In this document: in pieces, positions 1 through 8,898 of the stretch
Numbering within the stretch: position 1 is the stretch's first letter
Layout of the letters: the number at the start of each line of letters is the position of its first letter
NCBI RefSeq assembly: GCF_030068615.1
Contig: NZ_JASJOC010000014.1
Coordinates: 1 to 64,000 of the forward strand
Direction: 5' to 3'
Source: Halostagnicola sp. A-GB9-2
Lineage (GTDB): Archaea > Halobacteriota > Halobacteria > Halobacteriales > Natrialbaceae
Length of the DNA: 64,000 nt
Notes under the pieces: model-generated
What the model saw: only the letters and a program-made list of their open reading frames with translations
Database searches by the model: none
What the model was told of the DNA's origin: nothing
Translations under genes and position numbers: made by a program

Positions 1-1
1 G

Positions 2-1210
2 GAGATGGGCGTCCACGCCGACCCGTCGATCGACATGCGAGCGCTCGTCGAGTGGAAGGACGATGTCGTGGATCAACTGACCGGCGGCGTCGAAAAATTA
101 TGCAAGGCCAACGGCGTCTCGTTGGTCGAGGGCACCGCGACGTTCATCGACGAGGACGCCGTTCGCGTCGCCCACGGCGGCGAAGGTCAGGGGAGCGAGT
201 CGATCGAGTTCGAACACGCCGTCATCGCGACGGGGAGTCGTCCGCTCACGATCCCCAACTTTGATTTCGCGAACGACTCGATCTGGTCTTCTCGGGATGC
301 GCTCGATGCCGAGGAAATCCCGGACGAGCTCCTCGTCGTCGGCGCGGGGTACATCGGCATGGAACTTTCGACCGTGTTCGCGAAAGCCGGCGCTACCGTG
401 ACTGTCGTGGAGATGCTCGAGGATGCCCTGCCAACCTACGAGGACGACATCGCACGCGTCGTCAAAGATCGAGCGGAGGAACTCGGTATCGACTTCCGAT
501 TCGGCGTCAGCGCAACCGATTGGGACGAGGCCGACGGCGGCGTACGGGTACGCGCGGAAGACGAGGACGGCGAGGAGTCGGTCTTCGACGCAGATCGCGT
601 CCTCGTTGCCGTCGGTCGGGAACCGGTCACCGAGGACCTTGAGATCGATGCGCTCGGGCTCGAAACCAACGATCGCGGATTCATCGAAACCGACGAGCGG
701 GCGCGAACAGACCTCGAGCACGTCCTCGCGGTGGGTGACGTGGCGGGGGAACCGATGCTGGCTCACAAGGCCAGTGCTGAAGGGCTCGTCGCCGCCGGCG
801 TCGCCGCCGGAGAACCCGTGGCGCTCGATCACCAGGCGATCCCCGCGGCCGTCTTTACGGACCCCGAAATCGGAACGGTCGGGATGACCGAAGCGGAGGC
901 CACCGATTCTGGATTCGACCCCGTCGTCGGAACGATGGCGCTGCGAGCCAACGGTCGGTCGCTGTCGATGGGCGAATCCGACGGATTCGTTCGAGTCGTC
1001 GCCGATTCCGAAACCGGGTTCGTCCTCGGTGGACAGATCGTTGCTCCGGAGGCGTCTGAACTCATCGCCGAACTCGGTCTCGCGATCGAAATGGGCGCGA
1101 AACTCGAGGATATTACGGGAGCCGTCCATGCCCATCCGACACTGTCGGAGGCTATCATGGAAGCGTCCGAGAACGCTCGAGATCGGGCCATTCACACGTT
1201 GAATCGGTAA
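2..1210 (+). CDS. lpdA: Dihydrolipoyl dehydrogenase (E3), 5' end cut by window edge
   Basis: E3 of 2-oxoacid dehydrogenase complexes reoxidises dihydrolipoamide with NAD+ in the cytoplasm. About 402 residues are visible; the frame is open to the window edge, and the FAD-binding N-terminus with the redox-active disulfide is missing, so the ATG at 5 is probably internal. Seen: the NAD-binding GxGxxG element VVGAGYIGMELS, the second FAD motif (VGDVAGEPMLAHKA), and a dimerisation domain ending in the HAHPTLSEA motif that holds the catalytic His. The E1 genes lie just downstream on the opposite strand and converge on it. No E2 is in the window, so it may lie upstream with the start of this gene. 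Confidence 0.93.
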   Translation, partial: EMGVHADPSIDMRALVEWKDDVVDQLTGGVEKLCKANGVSLVEGTATFIDEDAVRVAHGGEGQGSESIEFEHAVIATGSRPLTIPNFDFANDSIWSSRDALDAEEIPDELLVVGAGYIGMELSTVFAKAGATVTVVEMLEDALPTYEDDIARVVKDRAEELGIDFRFGVSATDWDEADGGVRVRAEDEDGEESVFDADRVLVAVGREPVTEDLEIDALGLETNDRGFIETDERARTDLEHVLAVGDVAGEPMLAHKASAEGLVAAGVAAGEPVALDHQAIPAAVFTDPEIGTVGMTEAEATDSGFDPVVGTMALRANGRSLSMGESDGFVRVVADSETGFVLGGQIVAPEASELIAELGLAIEMGAKLEDITGAVHAHPTLSEAIMEASENARDRAIHTLNR

Positions 1211-1314
1211 CCCTCGAGACGGAATTCTGAGTCGTGTTGCTCGTCGAACTGGACAGATCGCATCGAATCGTCCGAAAACGAGCCGCGTCGCAAGAAAACC
1301 CGGTTGCAGGACCG

Positions 1315-2283
1315 TCAGTGACTCATCGTTTCTTCGATCGCTTCTTCGATGCGCGGCGGATGCGGGATGTAGAAATCTTCCATCGACAGGAGCGGAACGG
1401 GAATATCGAATCCGGTGACCCGGTTGATCGGCGCTTCGAGGTACATGAGCGCGTCGTCGTTGATCGCGGCGATGACTTCGCCGCCGAAGCCGCCGGTCTT
1501 GGCCGCTTCGTGGACGACGACACACCGCCCCGTCTTTCGCACGGATTCGAGGACGGTCTCCCTGTCGAAGGGGGAAATCGTTCGGAGGTCGATGATCTCA
1601 GCGTCGACGTTCTCGAGGTTGTCGACGGCCTCTATCGTGTTGTGCATCATCGATCCCCAGGAGACGACGGTAACGTCGGTTCCTTCCCGGCGTACCGCCG
1701 CTTTCCCGAGCGGTTCGGTGTAGGTCTCCTCGGGAACGTCTTCTCGGAGCGAGCGATAGACGTGTTTGGGTTCCATGAACAACACCGGATCGGGATCGCG
1801 GATGGCGCTGATGAGCATTCCCTTCGCGTCGTGCGGGGTCGACGGAATCGCCAGTTTCAGGCCGGGGATGTGCCCGTACGCTCCTTCGAGGCTTTCGGAG
1901 TGGTGCTCAAGCGCACGAACGCCGGCGCCGTAGGGCGTGCGAACGACCATCGGTGCGGTGAGTTCGCCGCGGGTTCGCCAGCGGATTCGGCTTGCGTTCG
2001 TGACCAACTGGTCGAACGCGGGCGGCAGAAAGCCCGAAAACTGGATCTCGGCGACCGGGCGGTAGCCGTGAGTCGCCAATCCAACCGCGGCCCCGGCGAT
2101 GGCGATCTCCGAGAGCGGTGCGTCGAGCACTCGGTCCGACCCGAACTCCGCTAACAGCCCCTCGGTGGCTCGGAAGACGCCGCCGGATTCGGCGACGTCC
2201 TGCCCGAAGACGACAGTCTTGTCGTCGTTTTCCATCTCTTTGTGCAATGCGTCGTTGACCGCTTCGATAATTGTCGCGTTCAT
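1315..2283 (-). CDS. 2-oxoacid dehydrogenase E1 component, beta subunit
   Basis: Beta half of the thiamine-diphosphate-dependent E1 that decarboxylates a 2-oxoacid and reductively acylates lipoate on E2. The 322 residues match the family length. Seen: an N-terminal transketolase pyrimidine-binding domain (VVFGQDVAESGGVF near 24-37, then DRVLDAPLSE) and a C-terminal transketolase domain ending in IPVPLLSMEDFYIPHP. It lies 11 bp behind the alpha subunit and is surely co-transcribed. The substrate (pyruvate, branched-chain 2-oxoacid or acetoin) cannot be read from the sequence. Acetyl-CoA/pyruvate-producing pathways nearby make a pyruvate role plausible but unproven. Confidence 0.92.
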   Translation of the reverse strand: MNATIIEAVNDALHKEMENDDKTVVFGQDVAESGGVFRATEGLLAEFGSDRVLDAPLSEIAIAGAAVGLATHGYRPVAEIQFSGFLPPAFDQLVTNASRIRWRTRGELTAPMVVRTPYGAGVRALEHHSESLEGAYGHIPGLKLAIPSTPHDAKGMLISAIRDPDPVLFMEPKHVYRSLREDVPEETYTEPLGKAAVRREGTDVTVVSWGSMMHNTIEAVDNLENVDAEIIDLRTISPFDRETVLESVRKTGRCVVVHEAAKTGGFGGEVIAAINDDALMYLEAPINRVTGFDIPVPLLSMEDFYIPHPPRIEEAIEETMSH

Positions 2284-2294
2284 GATATTGGCTC

Positions 2295-3452
2295 TTATCC
2301 CTTGGGTCGGCGTTCGATATGGTCGTACACGTCGGGCCGTTCTTCGAGAAAGTCTTCTAATCCTGCTAATTGGCGCTCGAGTTCGGGCGGCATTTCTTTG
2401 TAGAGATACTCAAATATCTCCTCGACATCGCGCTCTTCGAACTCGTCTGCGGCCTCGACGGCCTCCTCGAACTCCGTCCCAAACTCCTCGCGGATCGCCG
2501 CTTCGTCGACCGCGTCCCACCGACCGGTTTCCTCGAGGAACGAACGGTACCGCTCGAGCGGATCACGGTCTTTCCATTTTTCGACCTCCTCGTCGCTTCG
2601 GTAGCGAGTCGGGTCATCGCTCGTGGTATGTGCGCCCCGTCTGTACGTGACCGCTTCGACCAGAACCGGGTTCCCCTCGAGGGCGCGCTCTCGGGCGGTC
2701 GAGACCGCATTGTAGACGGCGAGCACGTCGTTGCCGTCGACGCGAATGCTGTCGATTCCGTACGCGAGTGCCTTCTGTGCGACCGTCTCGGCGTTCGTCT
2801 GCTCGTCGAAGGACAGCGAAATAGCGTACTGGTTGTTCAGACAGAAAAACACCGCGGGAACGCCGAGAACGCCGGCTAAGTTCATGCCTTCGTGAAACGC
2901 GCCGGTCGACGTCGCACCGTCGCCGAGGTTCGTGAACGTGACGGTGTCTTCGTCCCCGAGTTGCATCCCCCACGCCTTTCCGGTTGCGAACGGGACGTGC
3001 GCACCGACTGAGATGGACATCGGAACGATGTTTGCGTTCCTCATTCTCGACGCATCTTCGATGCCGCGCCAATACATGAGGAGGTCTCGCAGCGGAAGTC
3101 CGTGCATCAACAACGCAGCTGCCTCGCGGCCATACGGGAATATCCAGTCGTCCAGTGAAAGGGCGGATCCACTCCCGACAATGCTCGCTTCTTGCCCCCG
3201 TCCCGAAGCGATCGTTCCGAGTTGACCGCGGCGCTGAAGTTTCGTTGCACGATCATCGTACACGCGCTGTACGAGCATCCACCGATAGAGATCGCGAAAC
3301 TCGTCGTCGCTGAGATCGGGCACCCGCTCAGAATCGAACGATCCGTCGGGATCTACCACGGAGTACGTTTCAATATCCACGTCTCCTTGCGAAATCGGGT
3401 CGACGCCGACGTCACCCGGCGTGAAAGAGATGGACTGTGGACTGTTATCCAT
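2295..3452 (-). CDS. 2-oxoacid dehydrogenase E1 component, alpha subunit
   Basis: Alpha half of E1. The 385 residues show the thiamine diphosphate motif, GDGA at 177-180 through NN at 206-207 (GDGATSTGAFHEGMNLAG, then FFCLNNQYAIS), plus the conserved RGAHTTSDDPTRYR phosphorylation-loop region. The first ~45 residues are an acidic, probably flexible extension. The ATG at 3452 has a GGAG about 17 bp upstream and an AT-rich tttatc element near 3482-3488. It is first in an operon with the beta subunit. Confidence 0.92.
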   Translation of the reverse strand: MDNSPQSISFTPGDVGVDPISQGDVDIETYSVVDPDGSFDSERVPDLSDDEFRDLYRWMLVQRVYDDRATKLQRRGQLGTIASGRGQEASIVGSGSALSLDDWIFPYGREAAALLMHGLPLRDLLMYWRGIEDASRMRNANIVPMSISVGAHVPFATGKAWGMQLGDEDTVTFTNLGDGATSTGAFHEGMNLAGVLGVPAVFFCLNNQYAISLSFDEQTNAETVAQKALAYGIDSIRVDGNDVLAVYNAVSTARERALEGNPVLVEAVTYRRGAHTTSDDPTRYRSDEEVEKWKDRDPLERYRSFLEETGRWDAVDEAAIREEFGTEFEEAVEAADEFEERDVEEIFEYLYKEMPPELERQLAGLEDFLEERPDVYDHIERRPKG

Positions 3453-3618
3453 TGTACGATTCTACATCTCCTAACTAACGATAAACGGTTTCTTCTACAG
3501 GTAATATTTTCCTACAGTACGCGATTTGGCTGTGTCGAACTTTGGAGATATAGATGCACTAACACGTGCGTGGCGTGTTACCGTAACACTTTTACCAATT
3601 CTGTATGACTACCAATGT

Positions 3619-4629
3619 ATGCTACCTAGTAGCAGAAGGCAATTCCTTAAAACTGGTACAGCCGCAACAGCTGTCGGTCTCACAGGACTGGCAGGGTGCG
3701 TGGGATCGGATGAAGGGGCGCTTCAATTCAACTTTGTCGTCCCAATCGAAAATCTGGGCTCCTTGCTCGATATTCCCGAGCTCCAAGACGAGTTAGAGCA
3801 CGTCGGCGAAGACTACGAGTTCGAGATTCATCAGGACGCGAGTACACCCGATACCGTAAACGCGCTCGCATCCGGCGAAGCTGATCTCGGATTACTAACC
3901 ATGGAGAGTTTCCCCAATGCAGTTGCCGCCGACGCCGTTCCCGGTGGAATCTCGACGATCGCTATCGACATGTGGGACGCTCACCCGGACTACTTCGCGG
4001 TGAACGTCTGCTCGCTTCCGGACTCGGACATTACTGAACCCGAGGATTTGGAGGGTGGAACGGTCGCCGTTAACGCGGTCGGGACCGGCGTCCACGCAGT
4101 CTACGTCAAAATGTTCGATCAACTCGGTATCGACCACGAGGAAGACGTCGAATTCATCGAGCAGGGGTTCCCGACATTTATTCCGGGGCTCGAAGATGGA
4201 ATCTTCGATGCGGCGATTTTCCCCGGCCTGTATTCCGTCGATGCGCGAAGCGAGGGGCTCACTGAAGTCTTTACAACCCGAGACGCGTTCCAGGAGGAAC
4301 TCCGACCGTACCCATACACGTTCACGACTGCGACGAATGACGCGATCGATGAAAAGGAAGACGAACTCCAGGCGTGGATGGATGACTTCCGAGACGTTAT
4401 CGATTACATCGAAAACAACCGCGACGAGGTTGTCTCGCTCGCCGCTGATCACTTCGAAATCCCCGAAGAGACGGTCGACCAGTTCTTCCTGACGGAGAAC
4501 GACTACTACCGCGACTTCGAGATCGACTTCGACGCTCTCCAGGGAATCGTCGACGAAATGTACGACCTCGGTCTCACCGAGGAGGAGGTCAATATGGAAG
4601 AGCACGCGACGAACGAATTCGTCTCGTAA
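3619..4629 (+). CDS. ABC transporter substrate-binding lipoprotein (SsuA/NMT1-like), Tat-exported
   Basis: Extracytoplasmic binding protein of a nitrate/sulfonate/taurine-type ABC importer. From ATG 3619 it has 336 residues. A twin-arginine motif (SRRQFLK, Arg6-Arg7) and a lipobox (LAGC, Cys27) predict folded export and lipid anchoring, typical of Halobacteria. A longer reading from 3526 would place 31 residues before the twin arginines, so 3619 is chosen; a cttttacc element about 25 bp upstream fits a nearly leaderless start. The ATPase and two permeases follow. A close paralog starts at 63486. The ligand is unknown; an aromatic acid or sulfonate is possible given the surroundings. Confidence 0.85.
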   Translation: MLPSSRRQFLKTGTAATAVGLTGLAGCVGSDEGALQFNFVVPIENLGSLLDIPELQDELEHVGEDYEFEIHQDASTPDTVNALASGEADLGLLTMESFPNAVAADAVPGGISTIAIDMWDAHPDYFAVNVCSLPDSDITEPEDLEGGTVAVNAVGTGVHAVYVKMFDQLGIDHEEDVEFIEQGFPTFIPGLEDGIFDAAIFPGLYSVDARSEGLTEVFTTRDAFQEELRPYPYTFTTATNDAIDEKEDELQAWMDDFRDVIDYIENNRDEVVSLAADHFEIPEETVDQFFLTENDYYRDFEIDFDALQGIVDEMYDLGLTEEEVNMEEHATNEFVS

Positions 4630-4700
4630 TGGGATCGATGCTGTGTGGTCGTATCGCATGAGAACAGTTAAATAGCGTTTCGCCGCATTCCTAATCAAAA

Positions 4701-5486
4701 ATGGTTGAAGGACACGTCACAATCTCGAATCTGGAAAAAGTATACGAATCGGGGGCTGAACGAACGAAGGCGATCGACGACCTCTCCTTAGAGGTACCAA
4801 GCGGCGAGTTTTTGAGCGTCGTCGGTCCCAGCGGGTGCGGAAAAAGCACGCTCTTGTATCTCGTTGCTGGGTTTCTCGAGGCGTCGTCGGGCACGATGGC
4901 GGTCGACGATCAGTCGATCAACGGACCGGGGACCGACCGAGGTGTCGTCTTTCAGGACTACGCGCTCTTTCCGTGGCGCACCGTCATGGGAAACGTCACG
5001 TACGGTCTCGAACAGAACGGTGTCGCCAAGGAGGAACGCCGCTCGAGAGCGCAGCGATTCATCGATATGATGGACCTCGACGGGTTCGAGGATAAGTACC
5101 CGAAGGAGCTCTCTGGCGGAATGAAACAGCGGGTTGCTCTCGCGCGAACCCTCGCGTACGATCCGAAGATTCTCCTCATGGACGAACCGTTCGGTGCGCT
5201 GGATCAACCGCTCCGCGAACTGCTCCAGGATCACCTTCTCGACATTTGGCGCGATCTCGAGAAGACGGTGATGTTCATCACTCACGACGTGGAGGAAGCG
5301 GTCTACCTCTCGGAGCGTGTGATGATCATGACTCGCCATCCTGGAACGAAAAAAGCGTCCGTCGAAATCGATGTCGACCGATCGCAGGATCGGGAGGATA
5401 TCATCATGTCCGACGAGTACACCGATATGAAAAACCAAGTTTGGCAGTCACTTCGCGAAGAAACCCAACCGGAGAAACAACTGTAA
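4701..5486 (+). CDS. ABC transporter ATP-binding protein (SsuB/TauB type)
   Basis: Cytoplasmic ATPase driving import. The 261 residues show Walker A GPSGCGKST (42-50), Q-loop FQDYALFPW (85-92), signature LSGGMKQR (137-144), Walker B ILLMDEP (157-163) and the switch His in FITHDVEEA. The PW after the Q-loop is typical of nitrate/sulfonate/taurine ATPases. It sits 71 bp after the binding protein and 3 bp before the first permease, as part of one operon. Confidence 0.93.
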   Translation: MVEGHVTISNLEKVYESGAERTKAIDDLSLEVPSGEFLSVVGPSGCGKSTLLYLVAGFLEASSGTMAVDDQSINGPGTDRGVVFQDYALFPWRTVMGNVTYGLEQNGVAKEERRSRAQRFIDMMDLDGFEDKYPKELSGGMKQRVALARTLAYDPKILLMDEPFGALDQPLRELLQDHLLDIWRDLEKTVMFITHDVEEAVYLSERVMIMTRHPGTKKASVEIDVDRSQDREDIIMSDEYTDMKNQVWQSLREETQPEKQL

Positions 5487-5489
5487 CCC

Positions 5490-6290
5490 ATGTCCTATGC
5501 CAACCTTCGATTAGCCGATGTCGAAGAAACGGTGCCCGAGTCGATCCAGCGGCCCGTTCGGTTTCTCCTCGAATGGATCCCGTTGTTCATCGTCATAGGG
5601 TTCTGGGAGTTCGCCAGCGGCGTGTTCGTCCCCAGTGTCGTCCTCCCTCCGCCGTCCGAAGTCGCGTCCGTCACGTGGGAGTTGCTTGTTTCCGGTGACG
5701 TGTTGCCCCACCTGCAGATCTCGCTGTTCCGCGTCGGGGTCGGGCTCGCACTCAGCATCTCGATAGGCGTCCTGCTGGGGGTCGGTATGGCCCGCTCGGA
5801 TCCCGTCGAGGACTTCTTTGAAGTCTTCCTCGCGTTGATCTACCCAATCCCCAAAGCGGCGCTCGTTCCGCTCGCGATCCTCTGGTTAGGCGTCGGTACG
5901 GAAACGGCGGTCTTGATCGTCTTCCTGGCCTGCTTGCTTCCGATCGTCTTGAACAGTTATAACTCCGCTCGAGACGTCGATCAGAACCTTATTTGGTCCG
6001 CACAGATGATGGGGATGCCGTCCTGGAAGATCCCGCTCAAGGTGGTCATCCCGGCGACGATACCGAGTATCCTCACCGGGATTCGACAAGCGATACCGAT
6101 TGCGTTCATCGCGCTCGTGAGCGCGGAACTCATCGCCTCGAACGAAGGCGTCGGATTCGAAATTCTGCGCTACAGCGAGGTCGGCGCGTACACGCACATG
6201 TTCGCCGTCCTCGTTATCATTTCGGCGGCCGCTTTCTTCGCGGTCCGTGGGTACGAGTGGTTAGAACAGAAGGTGGTTCGATGGACGTAA
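5490..6290 (+). CDS. ABC transporter permease (SsuC/TauC type), first of two
   Basis: Membrane permease of 266 residues with several hydrophobic helices. The EAA-like loop reads NLIWSAQMMGMPSWK before a VIPATIPSI helix, the coupling-helix region of BPD_transp_1 proteins. It starts 3 bp after the ATPase and overlaps the next permease by 10 bp. Two different permeases in one such operon suggest a heterodimeric channel; many sulfonate systems use a homodimer. Confidence 0.92.
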   Translation: MSYANLRLADVEETVPESIQRPVRFLLEWIPLFIVIGFWEFASGVFVPSVVLPPPSEVASVTWELLVSGDVLPHLQISLFRVGVGLALSISIGVLLGVGMARSDPVEDFFEVFLALIYPIPKAALVPLAILWLGVGTETAVLIVFLACLLPIVLNSYNSARDVDQNLIWSAQMMGMPSWKIPLKVVIPATIPSILTGIRQAIPIAFIALVSAELIASNEGVGFEILRYSEVGAYTHMFAVLVIISAAAFFAVRGYEWLEQKVVRWT

Positions 6291-7060
6291 GCAACAAGCT
6301 CTCGTTCGACCGTACCGATGCGGTCAACGCCGGAAAGTCGGTGTATTCGTTAATCATCGTTCTTCTGATCTGGGAGATCGTGACTCAGCTCGGGATGATT
6401 CACTACTACTTCCTCCCACCCCTTTCGGATATCCTCGTTCGGTTCTTCGAGATGACCGTTGACGGGACGCTCATCTACCACGGCTATCTGACGGTTCGAC
6501 GGGCCCTCGTCGGTCTCGTGATCGCCTGTACGCTCGGGATAGTTATCGGCGTACTGACAGCTCGCAACCGAATTGCGAGCTGGTTCTTCGATCCCATCAT
6601 CGAGGTCGGCTATCCCGTCCCCGTCATCGCTCTCGTTCCGGTCTTCCTGTTCTGGTTCGGGACCGGCGACCTCTCGAAGATCGTGCTCGTCGCGATCGGC
6701 TGTTTCTGGCCCGTCGCGATCAACGTTCGGAACGCGACTCGAGACGTCGACGAGAACCTCATCTGGTCGGCTCGGATGATGGGAACGTCGGATCGACAAC
6801 TGCTCAGAAGAGTGATCGTTCCGGCCTCGGCTCCCGGCATTATCTCCGGCATCCAGATCGCGCTCCCGATCTCGCTGATCATCACCTTCGTCTTCGAGAT
6901 GGTCGCGGGCGGCGGCGGGCTCGGCCACATCGAGATCCAGGGCGTGCGAACGTTCGATTCGGTGCAGGTCTACGCGACGTTGATCGCGATCATGATTCTC
7001 GGATTCGCCCTCGACAGGGGTCTCCGTCAAGTGCGCTTTAGACTCCTTAATTGGACCTAA
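6281..7060 (+). CDS. ABC transporter permease (SsuC/TauC type), second of two
   Basis: Second permease, 259 residues from ATG 6281, which overlaps the end of the first by 10 bp (atggacgtaa), implying translational coupling. The coupling loop NLIWSARMMGTSDRQ and following VIVPASAPGII mirror the first permease, so the two are diverged duplicates. A longer open frame reaching back to 5993 lies inside the first permease gene and was rejected. Last gene of the operon. Confidence 0.92.
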   Translation: MDVSNKLSFDRTDAVNAGKSVYSLIIVLLIWEIVTQLGMIHYYFLPPLSDILVRFFEMTVDGTLIYHGYLTVRRALVGLVIACTLGIVIGVLTARNRIASWFFDPIIEVGYPVPVIALVPVFLFWFGTGDLSKIVLVAIGCFWPVAINVRNATRDVDENLIWSARMMGTSDRQLLRRVIVPASAPGIISGIQIALPISLIITFVFEMVAGGGGLGHIEIQGVRTFDSVQVYATLIAIMILGFALDRGLRQVRFRLLNWT

Positions 7061-7180
7061 CGGGAGCATCCCTCTTTCTTCACTGTCGTAGCGTTCGACG
7101 TGATCGATCGGTACGAGAAAATGTCTCGTCGGACGGCTACTCACTGGGGCGTCTACCGAAGTGGAGACGATTAGAAACGA

Positions 7181-8086
7181 TCACAGCGTCGGCTCCGGCA
7201 ACTCGACTTCGATACCTTCCTGCAGACCCGTCGCCTTCACCGTATTGTACAGAAGCATCGATATCGTCATCGGTCCGACGCCGCCAGGAACTGGCGTAAT
7301 CGCACCGGCTTTCTCTTTTGCACTGTCGAATTCGACGTCTCCGACCAGTTCGTACCCCTTCTCGGTAGCCGCATCGACGCGGTTGACGCCGACATCGATG
7401 ACGACGGTCCCTTCCGAGATCATCGAGCCGTCGATGAGGTTCGGGACGCCGGTCGCCGCGACGACGATATCCGCGTCGCGGGTTTTCTCGCCGAGGTCGC
7501 TCGTGCGCGAGTGGCAAACGGTGACGGTCGCGTTACCGCCCGGCCCTTTTTGCGTTAGTAAGTTTGCCAGCGGTTTGCCGACGATGTTCGACCGGCCGAC
7601 GATGGCGACATCTTTCCCTTCCGGATCGACGTCTATCGCCGACAGGAGTTTTTGGACGCCGTGAGGCGTGCACGGAACGAATCGCGGAGTACCCGAGACG
7701 AGTCGCCCGACGTTTTCCGGATGAAAGCCGTCCACGTCTTTCATCGGATCGATCCGCTGAAGTACCGCCTGCTTGTCGACGTGGTCGGGAACCGGCATCT
7801 GGACGAGGATGCCGTTCACGTCGGGATCCGAATTCAGAGTATCGATATGTTCGAACAACTCCTCCTGTGACGAATCCGCGTCGATCTCGATGTGAATGCC
7901 GTTTACGCCGACCGCATCACACGCCCGCTGTTTCATCGAGACGTACGTCTCGCTGGCGTCGTCGTCGCTCATGAGAACGGTCGCGAGGCTCGGGGTGACC
8001 TCCGAGTCCGATAACGCGGCTACGCTCTCCGTCAGTTCGTTCTTGATCCGGTCTCCGATCTCGTTGCCGTCGATAATTTGGGTCAT
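7181..8086 (-). CDS. folD: Methylenetetrahydrofolate dehydrogenase / methenyltetrahydrofolate cyclohydrolase
   Basis: Bifunctional FolD interconverts 5,10-methylene-, 5,10-methenyl- and 10-formyl-tetrahydrofolate using NAD(P). It has 301 residues, the usual length. Seen: the YxxxK element (TYVSMKQRACD), GILVQMPVPDHV, the dinucleotide motif VGRSNIVGKPLANLL and the C-terminal PVPGGVGPMTISMLL. It closes a folate run (folCP, pabB, pabA, folD on the same strand). In this window it would link MetF to PurU, turning one-carbon units from the O-demethylase into 10-formyl-THF. Confidence 0.97.
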   Translation of the reverse strand: MTQIIDGNEIGDRIKNELTESVAALSDSEVTPSLATVLMSDDDASETYVSMKQRACDAVGVNGIHIEIDADSSQEELFEHIDTLNSDPDVNGILVQMPVPDHVDKQAVLQRIDPMKDVDGFHPENVGRLVSGTPRFVPCTPHGVQKLLSAIDVDPEGKDVAIVGRSNIVGKPLANLLTQKGPGGNATVTVCHSRTSDLGEKTRDADIVVAATGVPNLIDGSMISEGTVVIDVGVNRVDAATEKGYELVGDVEFDSAKEKAGAITPVPGGVGPMTISMLLYNTVKATGLQEGIEVELPEPTL

Positions 8087-8286
8087 GTTGTGGCGAACAC
8101 CTTTAGTTTGGGTTTCCGTGTACGAATACGAGTCGATTCAGGCTGGTCCGTCGATTACTCCGGAATATCGCTCGCCCTCGTCCACTCGGTGGGTACCAAG
8201 TCACAATCAACCTAAAAAATGATTTCGATGTCTGTAACGCCGAAGCGACGCGTACGCGAGTAATCGACCGGCGTCCAGCGTCGCTT

Positions 8287-8898
8287 TCACTCGACAACCG
8301 CAATCGAACTGCAAAAGTTCTCGACCATTCGCTCTCCCATCTCGGTGAGAACGCTTTCCGGGTGAAATTGAATCCCGAAATGGGGCTTTTCCGCGTGTCG
8401 GACGCCCATAAGCACGCCTCGCTCGTCGTCAGTTCGTGCTGTCGGGACGATGCAATCGGGAAGTTCGCTACCCGTCGCCGCGAGCGAGTGGTACCGGCCG
8501 GCCGTAATCGGGTTCGGAAGGCCGGCGAACAGTCCTTCGTCGTCGTGTACGACAGTCGATGATTTTCCGTGGACCACTTCGGGCGCGTGGTCAACGGGTA
8601 CACCGTTGGCCGCACAGAGCGCCTGATGGCCGAGACACACGCCCAGCGTCGGATACTCGGTTTCAACGAAGATATCCATCGAGACGCCGGCATCGTACGG
8701 TGTTCCGGGTCCCGGCGACACGACGATTCCGTCCGGATCCAGTTCGCGAACCCCCGCGATGTCGATTTCATCGTTGCGTCGGACCACGACTGGCGACGAA
8801 CTGCGCGCTTCGGTCCCGTGCGTTGCTGGGACGGCATCACCGATGTACTGTACCAGATTGTAGACGAACGAGTCGTAATTGTCGATAATCAGGATCAT
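8287..8898 (-). CDS. pabA: Glutamine amidotransferase of aminodeoxychorismate/anthranilate synthase
   Basis: Supplies ammonia from glutamine to the chorismate-using partner. The 203 residues show a class I amidotransferase: N-terminal IIDNYDSFVYNLVQYIG, oxyanion SPGPGTP, nucleophile Cys in GVCLGHQAL and the His-Glu pair in FHPES. It overlaps the upstream synthase subunit by 4 bp (ATGA). PabA and TrpG cannot be separated by sequence alone; the folCP and folD neighbours favour p-aminobenzoate for folate. Confidence 0.92.
   Translation of the reverse strand: MILIIDNYDSFVYNLVQYIGDAVPATHGTEARSSSPVVVRRNDEIDIAGVRELDPDGIVVSPGPGTPYDAGVSMDIFVETEYPTLGVCLGHQALCAANGVPVDHAPEVVHGKSSTVVHDDEGLFAGLPNPITAGRYHSLAATGSELPDCIVPTARTDDERGVLMGVRHAEKPHFGIQFHPESVLTEMGERMVENFCSSIAVVE

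Noticed and set aside
98-1525. A 475-codon minus-strand open frame over the lpdA gene
   Set aside because: It overlaps two well-recognised genes and its product is Arg-rich without family motifs; it is a shadow frame of GC-rich DNA.
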